Shown here: positions 1-6,464 of the stretch, one piece after another
Layout: each line of letters starts with the position of its first letter
How positions within the stretch are numbered: the first letter of the stretch is position 1
Assembly: GCA_030835005.1 (NCBI GenBank)
Contig: JAUQWT010000418.1
Location: 1-7,759 of the forward strand
DNA: 7,759 nt
From: Ignavibacteria bacterium
GTDB lineage: Bacteria; Bacteroidota; Ignavibacteria; Tepidaquicellales; OLB5
Direction: 5' to 3'
The notes under the pieces: model-generated
The model's database searches: none
Seen by the model: only the letters and a program-made list of their open reading frames with translations
What the model was told of the DNA's origin: nothing
Position numbers and translations under genes: made by a program

Positions 1-414
1 GCGGACATTTTCAGCCCAGTCATACAGCATGTCGTTCAAAACAGGATACAATTTTTCTTCAGGCGGATTCCACGGTTTAAGGAGATAGTAATCCAGCTTT
101 ATATCATTAATAGCCCTGATAGCTACTTCAATATCAGAATAGGCCGTCAAGAGAATTGTTTTCGATTCGCTGTAAATCTCTTTTGCTTTTTCAAGGAAAG
201 TGACTCCATCCATTTCAGGCATTCGCTGATCAGAGATAAACAATGCAACTGTTTCATTCTTCATCTTCAGTTCTTTTATAAGCTCAAGAGCTTCGCCAGC
301 AGAATCGGTCGCGCTTACACGGTATGAATCGCGGTATTCATTCCTGATATCACGCTGGATGGCACGAAGAACATGTTCGTCATCATCCACTATAATAATA
401 AATGGAAGTTTCAT
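1..414 (-). CDS. Response regulator receiver domain, 3'-truncated by window edge; probable fused response regulator/thioredoxin-reductase-like protein
   Basis: I translated this by hand: 138 codons are open from ATG at 414-412 to base 1, so the C-terminus is outside the window. The product is a CheY-like receiver domain. It shows the acidic pocket VDDDE (D10-D12), the phospho-acceptor D62 in SDQRMPEMDG, T90 in LLTAY and K113 in LLKPW. The stretch from about 99 to 133, including AIRAINDIKLDYYLLKPW and PPEEKLYPVLNDMLYDW, matches my recollection of a family in which this receiver is fused to an FAD-dependent thioredoxin-reductase-like domain. That output domain is therefore predicted, not seen. 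The start overlaps the stop of the upstream kinase gene by four bases (ATGA), which implies translational coupling and a cognate kinase-regulator pair. The receiver call is secure. The fusion is an inference; a stand-alone receiver or another output domain remains possible. Confidence 0.9.
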   Translation of the reverse strand, partial: MKLPFIIIVDDDEHVLRAIQRDIRNEYRDSYRVSATDSAGEALELIKELKMKNETVALFISDQRMPEMDGVTFLEKAKEIYSESKTILLTAYSDIEVAIRAINDIKLDYYLLKPWNPPEEKLYPVLNDMLYDWAENVR

Positions 415-1832
415 ACTTTATCCTTTTTTACTTCACGAATTGGAATACAAACTGTGAATTCTGTTTTGCCCGGTATGGAGTTTACTTTGATCTCGCCGTT
501 ATGGTGTTTTATGATCCTGTTCACAAGGTCTAACCCTATGCCTGTACCGTCACCGACTTTTTTTGTGGTAAAAAAAGGATCAAAGATCCTGGAAAGAATC
601 TCAGGCGGGATACCGGGACCATTATCGATGATTTTCACGTATAGGCTTTTGCTGTCAAACGATGTTTCAATAGCGAGTTCGCCGTTTTTCGGCAATGCAT
701 AGATAGCATTATCAATCAGATTGGTCCAAACCTGATTCATTTCACCAACATATACCGGAACTTCCGGAAGATCTTCTCGGAATACTTTTTTTACTGAAAT
801 ATTCTTCTCTCGCAGCTTGTAACCCATTAATGTTAGTGTGTTTTCAATATCGTGGTGAATGTCAGTTGTCTGTAACTCATTAGTTTGATCCATATGTACA
901 TGGCTTTTTATCGCACCAACCAGGTTTGAAATCCGCATTGAGGATTCTTCCAGGTCTTTCAGAATTCTTTGAGAAATCAGTAGATTTTCAACCCAGTGCA
1001 GCACCTGAACAAACGCATCCTTGTCAATTTCATTCCTTATGCTTTCCAGATCTTCACTCTTAATCCCGGCATCAACAAAAGTTTCGCCTGCTATGTTAAC
1101 TTCTCCTGATCCCTTCTCTTCCAGCCAATCGTTAATATCATCTTCTGCCTGCATCCGCTGAAGGGGGCTGAGCTTCTTCTTTACTGCATGAGCTTTCTCC
1201 TCAACCATCAAGCGAATACTTTGAATATGATCAGGGCTGATCTTAAATTGCAGGAGCTTTTCTGTAAGCCTGTAGTTTTCCTTCAACCGTTTTGAGAGCT
1301 CAATTGATATCCTGGTAATAGCTGAAGCAGGATTATTCATTTCATGCGCTATACCGGCAGCAAGTTTCCCCAGAGCGCTGACTTTTTCGTGCTGAAGCTG
1401 CGTTGTTGCAAATGTTCTTGCTCTTTCTGTCATATAGCCAATTAGCTTTTGAATCAGTCCGGGGTTGAGCTGCTCCAGTTCCTGAAAATATTTTTTATGC
1501 AAAGAGTAGGTTATAGATCTGCCCACAGAGTATGCATATCCCGGAGAAGCTTTCATTCTTGAATACGGAAGCAATCCTCCAACTCCGCCGGTGATGGAAT
1601 CATTCTGGAAATTATAATAATATACATGCTGGCCGTTAACATCCAGATAGTAGTCCATTCTTCCCTCAGGTATAAACCACATAAAATCTACCGGGTCATC
1701 TTTTCTCATCATTAAAGTACCGTCTTCAAATTCGCTGTACTCAATGCGTTCTAATATCCATTTCAGATGCTCATCCGGCAATTCACTTAGAGCTACAACT
1801 TTTCGTAAATCATCGATAGTTATTTTTTCCAT
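411..1832 (-). CDS. Soluble sensor histidine kinase with N-terminal cyclic-nucleotide-binding-like domain
   Basis: The product is 473 aa from ATG at 1832. Residues about 13-138 look like a cyclic-nucleotide-binding (CRP-like) domain, with the pattern FEDGTLMMRKDDPVDFMWFI and a GGVGGLLPYS stretch; whether it binds a nucleotide is not shown. The H-box is ALGKLAAGIAHEMNNP, with phospho-accepting H163. A long helical insert (about 185-300) separates it from the ATPase domain, which has the N-box NQVWTNLIDNAIYAL (N371, N375), G1 DNGPGI (403-408), F-box FDPFFTTK (417-424) and G2 GDGTGIGL (427-434), so all catalytic boxes are intact. There is no membrane segment or signal peptide, so it should be cytoplasmic and sense an internal cue. 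A TTG two codons upstream (1838) is possible but the ATG is preferred; no Shine-Dalgarno is visible for either. It lies 49 bases after the transporter gene and overlaps the regulator gene by ATGA, so the regulator is its probable phosphorylation partner. Confidence 0.93.
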   Translation of the reverse strand: MEKITIDDLRKVVALSELPDEHLKWILERIEYSEFEDGTLMMRKDDPVDFMWFIPEGRMDYYLDVNGQHVYYYNFQNDSITGGVGGLLPYSRMKASPGYAYSVGRSITYSLHKKYFQELEQLNPGLIQKLIGYMTERARTFATTQLQHEKVSALGKLAAGIAHEMNNPASAITRISIELSKRLKENYRLTEKLLQFKISPDHIQSIRLMVEEKAHAVKKKLSPLQRMQAEDDINDWLEEKGSGEVNIAGETFVDAGIKSEDLESIRNEIDKDAFVQVLHWVENLLISQRILKDLEESSMRISNLVGAIKSHVHMDQTNELQTTDIHHDIENTLTLMGYKLREKNISVKKVFREDLPEVPVYVGEMNQVWTNLIDNAIYALPKNGELAIETSFDSKSLYVKIIDNGPGIPPEILSRIFDPFFTTKKVGDGTGIGLDLVNRIIKHHNGEIKVNSIPGKTEFTVCIPIREVKKDKV

Positions 1833-1881
1833 GGGCAAAAATGGGTGCTAATTCTAATTTAAGATTAATATTAATGATCTT

Positions 1882-3204
1882 TCAAATTGAGGCAGTGAGT
1901 TTGAATTTACAGACCTTTTCAACGCCAATAAGCCTGAAAGATAAGAAAAAAACCAGATAAATAATACAGGCAGAAATCAGGAATGTTCCGGCACCCAGAC
2001 TTTCGTACAAAACTCCTCCGATTATAAGCCCCGTAACACTGGCAAGACTTCCCATACTGCTGGCAAAGCCCTGAACAGAGCCCTGAAACTTCTTCCCGGC
2101 GGCTTTTGAGAGCAGAGAAAGAAATGAGGGCCACATCAGGCCATTTCCTACAGCAAAAAGTACTGCTGCTAAGTAATAAAGGAACTGATTCTCAAAATAT
2201 AGCAAAAGGAAATTTGTGGCCAGGATAACGTTACCTGCAATTATCAGCACACTATCGGAAAACCTTTTTGAAGCATAGCTTAGCACAGGTCCCTGCACGA
2301 TTACCATTATGAAGCTCAGGATAGCAAAATACATTCCCATTCTGCCAAGGCTCCAACCAAATTTTTGAACGACATGTACAGGGAATGATGTATAAAAAAA
2401 GTTAAATCCTAAGAATATCAAGAAATATAAAACTAAAAGAAAAGGGATGTATCCCAGCTTCAAAATTTTTTTTAATGTTATGTTATCTTCACCTTCCAGT
2501 TTGAAACACTCCTTGTTTTCCAGACCCATAACTTTTTCAATATTAATTCTATCAGGGCTCTCTTCATATTTTTTGGGTACAGCCTCCGGCAGATAAAACT
2601 TAATTAGAAACGTTGCTACAACCGAGATCAACAGGGCAGCAGCAACCGGCAGAATCTCACCGTAGATTGTCGCTCCTAGTATTCCTGCCAGAGCAGGTCC
2701 TGCAATGAATCCCAGGTTAGAGGAGATTGATAATTTCCCGAAATTCTTATTCCTCTGTTTTTCGCTCGTGACATCAGCCAGATAAGCATTTGCTACAGAA
2801 ATATTGCCGCCGGTGATCCCGTCTAATGCCCTGGCGACAAAAAGAATAAGCAGCGGCAGTGTAATTACAATTGCCCCGGCGATCTGCAGATCTATTACCA
2901 GCAAATCTGTAACCGGCACATACAGAGCAATCAGAAATATTACCCAGGCTAATGCTGTACCTGCTGAACTTAGAAGGAGTATTTTTTTCCGGCCGCGTAC
3001 ATCAGACCACTTTCCCAAAACCGGAGCACCGATGAGCTGAAAAAACGGATATACAGCACCCATTATTCCGTACGCTAAGGCATTGCCATGAAACTTTGTG
3101 ACTAAGAAAACCAGGAACGGCATTACAATACTGAAGCCTAAAGTCCCGATGAAGTTTATCAGCAATATCGGGAATATTCCGGAATTCTTGTTTGGTCTTT
3201 TCAA
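1882..3204 (-). CDS. MFS transporter, TetA-like drug:H+ antiporter (DHA1) type
   Basis: This is a polytopic membrane protein of 440 aa, the normal size for a 12-helix major facilitator. Hydrophobic segments begin near residue 10 and recur through residue 427, with a charged central cytoplasmic loop at about 205-250 dividing two six-helix halves. The loop between helices 2 and 3 carries MFS motif A (GKWSDVRGRKKILL, about 64-77). The segment RALDGITGGNISVANAYLADVT (about 125-146) and GFIAGPALAGILG (165-177, motif C-like) resemble TetA-type antiporters. Proton-driven efflux of a small molecule is the likely role; the substrate cannot be read from sequence. The start is TTG at 3204: no ATG or GTG is available in frame upstream, and the first in-frame methionine falls inside helix 1. 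No Shine-Dalgarno is visible. It begins 14 bases after the small gene upstream, so it is probably coupled to it. A decayed partial copy of residues about 103-150 lies at 6318-6464. Confidence 0.92.
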   Translation of the reverse strand: MKRPNKNSGIFPILLINFIGTLGFSIVMPFLVFLVTKFHGNALAYGIMGAVYPFFQLIGAPVLGKWSDVRGRKKILLLSSAGTALAWVIFLIALYVPVTDLLVIDLQIAGAIVITLPLLILFVARALDGITGGNISVANAYLADVTSEKQRNKNFGKLSISSNLGFIAGPALAGILGATIYGEILPVAAALLISVVATFLIKFYLPEAVPKKYEESPDRINIEKVMGLENKECFKLEGEDNITLKKILKLGYIPFLLVLYFLIFLGFNFFYTSFPVHVVQKFGWSLGRMGMYFAILSFIMVIVQGPVLSYASKRFSDSVLIIAGNVILATNFLLLYFENQFLYYLAAVLFAVGNGLMWPSFLSLLSKAAGKKFQGSVQGFASSMGSLASVTGLIIGGVLYESLGAGTFLISACIIYLVFFLSFRLIGVEKVCKFKLTASI

Positions 3205-3218
3205 AGAGTCACTTGTGC

Positions 3219-3485
3219 TTATTTGGGCTCAACACCGTGCTGCTCTTCGAAATCTTCGGGAGTATATCTGCTTAATTTGGTGGAAGTCGCTTCATGTCTT
3301 ACAAAAGCAGGCACACTAAGCAGAGATTCCTGTTCGCTATCACATTCTATTATTGCCCAGCCTTTATGAACACCTGATTTACAGCCCCAGTCATAATGTG
3401 AAATGAATCCCATTGCCAGCACCTGCGTTAGAGCTTTCTGACAATCATGTTCTGAGTGAGGTGATTCAACTAAGTATCTATTCAT
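3219..3485 (-). CDS. Small conserved protein of unknown function (88 aa)
   Basis: The protein starts at ATG 3485 with an AAAAGG purine run (3500-3495) about nine bases upstream, the best ribosome-binding site in the window. It begins MNRYLVESPHSEHDCQKAL and has a central WGCKSGVHKGWAIIECDSE block containing C35, H40, W33 and W43, then a tail with KLSRYTPEDFEEQHG. I recognise the overall pattern (YLVESPH, WGC, GxHxGWAIVE, RFTPEQI-like) as a small bacterial family of no established function that looks like a compact alpha/beta, ferredoxin-like fold. The fold is an inference. It has no signal peptide or membrane segment. It is the first gene after a good promoter and sits 14 bases before the transporter gene, so it probably heads the operon with the transporter, kinase and regulator. 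A role in sensing or binding a small ligand or metal is only a guess. Confidence 0.82.
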   Translation of the reverse strand: MNRYLVESPHSEHDCQKALTQVLAMGFISHYDWGCKSGVHKGWAIIECDSEQESLLSVPAFVRHEATSTKLSRYTPEDFEEQHGVEPK

Positions 3486-3493
3486 ATCAGTTT

Positions 3494-3500
3494 ACCTTTT
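3494..3500 (-). promoter_or_regulatory. Shine-Dalgarno-like site of the 88-aa gene
   Basis: The minus strand reads AAAAGGT with the GG about nine bases before the ATG at 3485. This supports the chosen start and contrasts with the other genes here, which show no clear ribosome-binding site. Confidence 0.5.
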
Positions 3501-3519
3501 GGTTTTAAAATTATTAGCG

Positions 3520-3550
3520 CAAATATAGCAATTCTTTGTTTCTTTAACAA
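3520..3550 (-). promoter_or_regulatory. Bacteroidota-type sigma-A promoter (TTG-N20-TATATTTG)
   Basis: On the minus strand, TTG (3550-3548) is followed after exactly 20 bases by TATATTTG (3527-3520). This is a full match to the known Bacteroidota vegetative consensus (TTG or TTTG, a spacer of about 19-21 bases, TAnnTTTG). Transcription should start a few bases downstream, near 3515, giving a leader of about 30 bases before the 88-aa gene. The site lies between the terminator of the upstream Kelch gene and the four-gene unit, so it probably drives the small protein, transporter, kinase and regulator genes together. No comparable match is visible in the short gaps inside that unit. Confidence 0.75.
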
Positions 3551-3593
3551 TTTAGGAGATCATGAGTTCTATTTTTTCCCGGCTCAAGCTAAT

Positions 3594-3628
3594 AAAAAAA
3601 GGCACCCGGTTTTCACCAAGTGCCTTTT
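3594..3628 (-). terminator. Intrinsic terminator of the Kelch/T9SS gene
   Basis: The minus-strand RNA folds into a 13-bp stem, AAAAGGCACUUGG with CCGGGUGCCUUUU, closed by a UGAAAA loop and followed by a run of seven U (3600-3594, four of them paired in the stem). The two U-G pairs in the upper stem form only in the minus-strand transcript. On the plus strand they become C-A mismatches, so the element is oriented for the gene ending at 3676. It lies 48 bases after that stop codon and isolates the gene from the downstream operon promoter. Confidence 0.88.
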
Positions 3629-3922
3629 AATTCTTCCGGTTTCAATATGAAACAGGAATTAACTGGTAACTCCTGTTACTTAACTAATATCATTTTTTTC
3701 GTTCCTGTAAAATCACCAGAGCGTAAAGTGTAGAAATAAATTCCGCTTGATAGCTGTGATGCGTTGAAAATTACAGTGTAGGTTCCTGCTGATTTAAAGC
3801 CATCAACTATCGTTGCGACTTCTTCACCAAGTACACTATAGATCTTCAAAGATACAAATCCGTTTGATTTTATGTTATAGTCGATCTTAGTTGTCGGGTT
3901 AAACGGATTCGGATAATTTTGT
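3599..3922 (-). repeat. Direct repeat copy A: sorting domain, stop codon, 3' UTR and terminator stem
   Basis: This segment is collinear, without any gap, with 6469-6792 (offset 2870). I count 16 base differences over the 322 bases from 3601, about 95% identity. Fourteen are in coding sequence (nine amino-acid-changing, five silent) and two in the 3' UTR. A run of about 60 identical bases lies near 3778-3838. The similarity stops abruptly at the coding side (3922, just upstream of the NYPNPFNP codons) and fades at the U-tract of the terminator. The unit therefore covers the whole export module together with its transcription end. Confidence 0.93.
3629..3675 (-). other. 3' UTR with extra inverted repeats
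   Basis: Between the stop codon and the terminator there are two overlapping inverted repeats. AACAGGA pairs with TCCTGTT (3651-3677 region, reaching the stop codon), and CCTGTTTC pairs with GAAACCGG around an ATATT loop with one mismatch. Only one of the two can form at a time. Both are kept in the second copy at 6499-6545, where just two bases differ in the whole UTR. They may protect the 3' end or modulate termination, but this is unproven. Confidence 0.45.
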
Positions 3923-5898
3923 GAAACTGAATAGTCTTCCGGAATTTCAGTTGTTCCTGTTGTTACTCCGGTAAAGTCCTCAATGTAGATTTGAGTATTT
4001 GTAGCAACAGCGCCGGTATATCCTGAAGCAACTATTAGTTTGTATACTGCCGGGCCGGTTTGAACACTACCCAGATAAGCACCAAGAACCGGTGTAGTAA
4101 GATTCGGCTTGGGTGACCATACATTTGTTGAAGGGTTGTATGAATAGCACGGATTTGGAATTGCAGGAGTCCACCATGTTCCGGAAGTTGTTCCCGTTGT
4201 GCCTGTTGCCATAATAACTTCATTTGACCACCATGGTGCCATATCGGTTTTCCACATTGTCCCGCCAGGGTATGGTGTTCCTGTTGTCCATGTAATAACG
4301 CTTCTATCTGACTGGCTGATTGCTCCTTCAAAAGTTGCACTTCCCGGTGCTGCACCCTGAATTCCACCTACATAGACCATAGTGTTTCCTGTTATAGCAA
4401 AACCTCCTCCAAAACAAATCGACGGAAGAACTGTGCAGGTTTTCCAAACACCGGTAATTGTATTGTACATAAAAACGAAATTTTGAGCAGCACCGGCCTG
4501 ATTAGCACCGCCTGCTACATAAAGTAAACTATCCTGGTATCCGGCTCCTTTGCACCATCCGAGTGTTGCTGTTGGGAGAACTGTACCCGTTGACCAGGTG
4601 TTTGCATTTATATTGTATTTGTACAGAGTATTAGAGTAGTTTGTACCGTCACTTCCTGCAATTGCATATAGAGTATCTCTGACAATTGCTGAGCCCAAAA
4701 CAACCCTTGCAACTGGTAAGCTTGCGCAAGTTGACCATGTATTTGTCCTAACATTGTATTTGTAAACTGCATTTGTATTAGGAGCATTGCCTCCAAGAGC
4801 AAAAAGCCAGGTTGTATCACTGCCTGATTTCGTATATCCAACACCTGTGCCTAAATATGAACCGGCAGTAATAGGTGCTCCTGCGGTCCAGACTGCGGCT
4901 GAAATAACCACTGTTTTGGTCAAAGTATCATTTGTGCGGTCAAGGTCTGTTGCTGCCTGTGTAATAACTTTTACAGTATAAGTTCCGGCAGTTGCAGCCC
5001 AGTTACCAAATGTAACCTGATTTGTCGAACCGCTTGCAAGTGAAGTTACATTCATTGTGGATGTGTAGCTTCCAGGTGTAATTGACATAGTTACGGGGAA
5101 TGTTTCAACACTTGAACCGAAATTCTTTACAGTAGCTTTTGGAATTATTGAACCTGGCATCTGAGGACTGCTGACATCAACTGACATTGTTCCGACGTCA
5201 TGCAATAGCAAGGGATTCACGGCAACATCATCAACGTATATATCATTTCCGTATGCGCTGGTTGCTTTCATGACAATATAATTTGTTGCGGTGTTGAATG
5301 CAGGAGGAATCGCAATTTCGTAATAGTACCATCCATCTGCACCGGTTTCAACGGGTGCAAGAGTTTTTGATCTATTAACCGTTAGCAGTAAAGTTGCGCC
5401 GGTTGTTGAAGCTGTTGTGTTTATCATATATTCAACCTTGTCAGCAGAAGTACTGAAACCGGCATCTCTTAACATCCAGAATCCGAGTTTTGCCGGGCCG
5501 GAGGTTAAGCTGAATACTGATGAGATCAACGAAGCAGATACTCCGGTTGAATAGGTGTAGCTATTGAACCTGGCAAGTCCTGCACCGCTATGAGGAGAGA
5601 ATCCGCTGGGGTAAGTTGTGGTTGTTGCTCTTGTCCACAACCCGATTCCGCTGATCTGTACATTCAACCATCCGGTTGGCGGGAAAGTTACGTTATCAAA
5701 ACTTTCAGACCAAATCGGAACAGCGAGATCACTTGCTCTATCATGAACTGATGGAGCCTGGTATTTTAAAATATCCATTGATGCGGGTATCCTTGTTGCG
5801 TCTATTCTCTGCGGGTCAGGGTCCTTTTGGTTATAAAGGCTGAAGCCCAAAAGCAGAAATACTGCAAAAGTGGTAAACGTTTTCATTGTTTTTGACAT
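3676..5898 (-). CDS. Secreted Kelch-propeller protein with T9SS type A sorting domain
   Basis: The protein is 740 aa. It has a signal peptide (about 1-24, hydrophobic core FAVFLLLGFSLY), then a jelly-roll region of the 'choice-of-anchor J' type (about 62-228, starting SESFDNVTFPPTGW and ending NDIYVDDVAV). An Ig-like CARDB region follows (about 233-333, HDVGTMSVDVSSPQ...VKNFGSS). Next is a Kelch propeller (about 336-640) with six units marked by W337, W388, W435, W485, W537 and W594 and by YKYNxxTNTW motifs. The last part is a C-terminal sorting domain (about 654-740, NYPNPFNPTTKI to TKKMILVK). T9SS cargo crosses the outer membrane and loses this tail as it is released or attached to the surface. 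The propeller and jelly roll suggest binding, perhaps of glycan or protein, rather than catalysis; no enzyme motif is seen. ATG at 5898 is used, and ATG at 5886 would also give a good signal peptide. No Shine-Dalgarno or clear promoter is visible upstream. Confidence 0.92.
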   Translation of the reverse strand: MSKTMKTFTTFAVFLLLGFSLYNQKDPDPQRIDATRIPASMDILKYQAPSVHDRASDLAVPIWSESFDNVTFPPTGWLNVQISGIGLWTRATTTTYPSGFSPHSGAGLARFNSYTYSTGVSASLISSVFSLTSGPAKLGFWMLRDAGFSTSADKVEYMINTTASTTGATLLLTVNRSKTLAPVETGADGWYYYEIAIPPAFNTATNYIVMKATSAYGNDIYVDDVAVNPLLLHDVGTMSVDVSSPQMPGSIIPKATVKNFGSSVETFPVTMSITPGSYTSTMNVTSLASGSTNQVTFGNWAATAGTYTVKVITQAATDLDRTNDTLTKTVVISAAVWTAGAPITAGSYLGTGVGYTKSGSDTTWLFALGGNAPNTNAVYKYNVRTNTWSTCASLPVARVVLGSAIVRDTLYAIAGSDGTNYSNTLYKYNINANTWSTGTVLPTATLGWCKGAGYQDSLLYVAGGANQAGAAQNFVFMYNTITGVWKTCTVLPSICFGGGFAITGNTMVYVGGIQGAAPGSATFEGAISQSDRSVITWTTGTPYPGGTMWKTDMAPWWSNEVIMATGTTGTTSGTWWTPAIPNPCYSYNPSTNVWSPKPNLTTPVLGAYLGSVQTGPAVYKLIVASGYTGAVATNTQIYIEDFTGVTTGTTEIPEDYSVSQNYPNPFNPTTKIDYNIKSNGFVSLKIYSVLGEEVATIVDGFKSAGTYTVIFNASQLSSGIYFYTLRSGDFTGTKKMILVK

Positions 5899-5950
5899 TG
5901 TCTTTCTGTTTAGTTATGAAGAGATGGTTAATTAATGAAAATAAAAATAG

Positions 5951-5972
5951 AACAGCCGGGACTCCGGCCGTT
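5951..5972 (-). terminator. Terminator-like hairpin upstream of the Kelch gene
   Basis: The minus-strand RNA forms AACGGCCGG-AGUC-CCGGCUGUU, a nine-bp stem with one G-U pair and a four-base loop, followed by CUAUUUUUAUUUU. On the plus strand the G-U pair becomes an A-C mismatch, although a U-run also follows there. It sits 53 bases before the ATG at 5898. It could end transcripts coming from the endonuclease gene and pseudogene region, or act as a leader attenuator if the Kelch promoter lies farther upstream. I found no Bacteroidota-type promoter between the hairpin and the start codon, which leaves the choice open. Confidence 0.55.
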
Positions 5973-6310
5973 TTTATCTTCACCGCTTTAATAATTTCAA
6001 TTAATAGTTCTGAGTCAAGTGCATGAAGTTCAAAATGACTAAAAGATTTGGAACATCCGCGCGGGACAGTTTTTTGGATGAATGAAATAAGTGTATAAAG
6101 TTTACTGCAAATCATTAGTCTTATGTATTAGCATCTTAACGCAGCTTAACATACTTAATGATTCACGCTGACTTGCAGGAAGTCAATGTATCTGGCTTGG
6201 AAGAATAGATGAATTGGTGGGATTCAGTCTGTAAATTATGCAGCATTGTTTTTCTTTACAATGCATTATTTATTGCTTTTTTGGAGCGTAATCATAATAT
6301 TTAGTGACTT
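5973..6310. other. Intergenic stretch without a credible gene
   Basis: About 340 bases hold no convincing coding sequence on either strand. Weak inverted repeats are present: TGACTT/AAGTCA with a five-base loop (6169-6185) and GCATTGT/ACAATGC with an eight-base loop (6243-6264), the latter followed on the plus strand by AT-rich sequence containing a run of six T. No clear TAnnTTTG promoter element was found on the minus strand. The promoter of the Kelch gene should lie here or just downstream but cannot be pinpointed. Confidence 0.5.
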
Positions 6311-6317
6311 TTGTCTT

Positions 6318-6464
6318 TTTCGCTTGCGACATCTACCAGAAGAGCATTTGTTACTTTTATTTTGCGGCCGGTGATCACATCTTTTGCCCTGGCGACAAAA
6401 AGAATAAGCAGCGGCAGTTTAACTACATTTGCCGGGCGATCTGCACATCTATTTCCAACAAATG
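6318..6464 (-). pseudogene. Decayed MFS transporter fragment
   Basis: The minus strand encodes LPLLILFVARAKDVITGRKIKVTNALLVDVASEK, which aligns with LPLLILFVARALDGITGGNISVANAYLADVTSEK of the intact transporter (residues about 116-149). At the DNA level it aligns with 2760-2906. I count about 25 differences over 146 bases, roughly 83% identity, including a 34-base identical run (2827-2860 against 6385-6418). A one-base deletion near 6434 breaks the frame: the upstream continuation LEIDVQIA, matching LVIDLQIA of the intact gene, is in another frame. Both ends of the gene are missing, so it cannot make a transporter. It abuts the second copy of the terminator/sorting-domain repeat. It could derive from the neighbouring transporter gene by duplication or from a lost paralogue. 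Confidence 0.85.

Noticed and set aside
373..702. 109-codon plus-strand frame opposite the kinase gene
   Set aside because: It is antisense to the conserved ATPase domain of the kinase and has no domain or start signal of its own.
1836..1838. TTG as the start codon of the kinase
   Set aside because: An ATG lies two codons downstream and neither has a Shine-Dalgarno, so the ATG is more likely, though not proven.
1864..1875. Perfect 12-base palindrome ATTAATATTAAT between transporter and kinase genes as an operator
   Set aside because: It is entirely A/T in an AT-rich gap, easily expected by chance, and no promoter element lies beside it.
5831..6115. Open frame of 94 codons on the minus strand overlapping the Kelch gene start
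   Set aside because: It runs across the terminator-like hairpin and into the signal-peptide codons of a well supported gene in another frame, and shows no recognisable domain.
6243..6264. GCATTGT/ACAATGC hairpin as a plus-strand terminator
   Set aside because: No plus-strand gene precedes it and the following sequence is only loosely T-rich.
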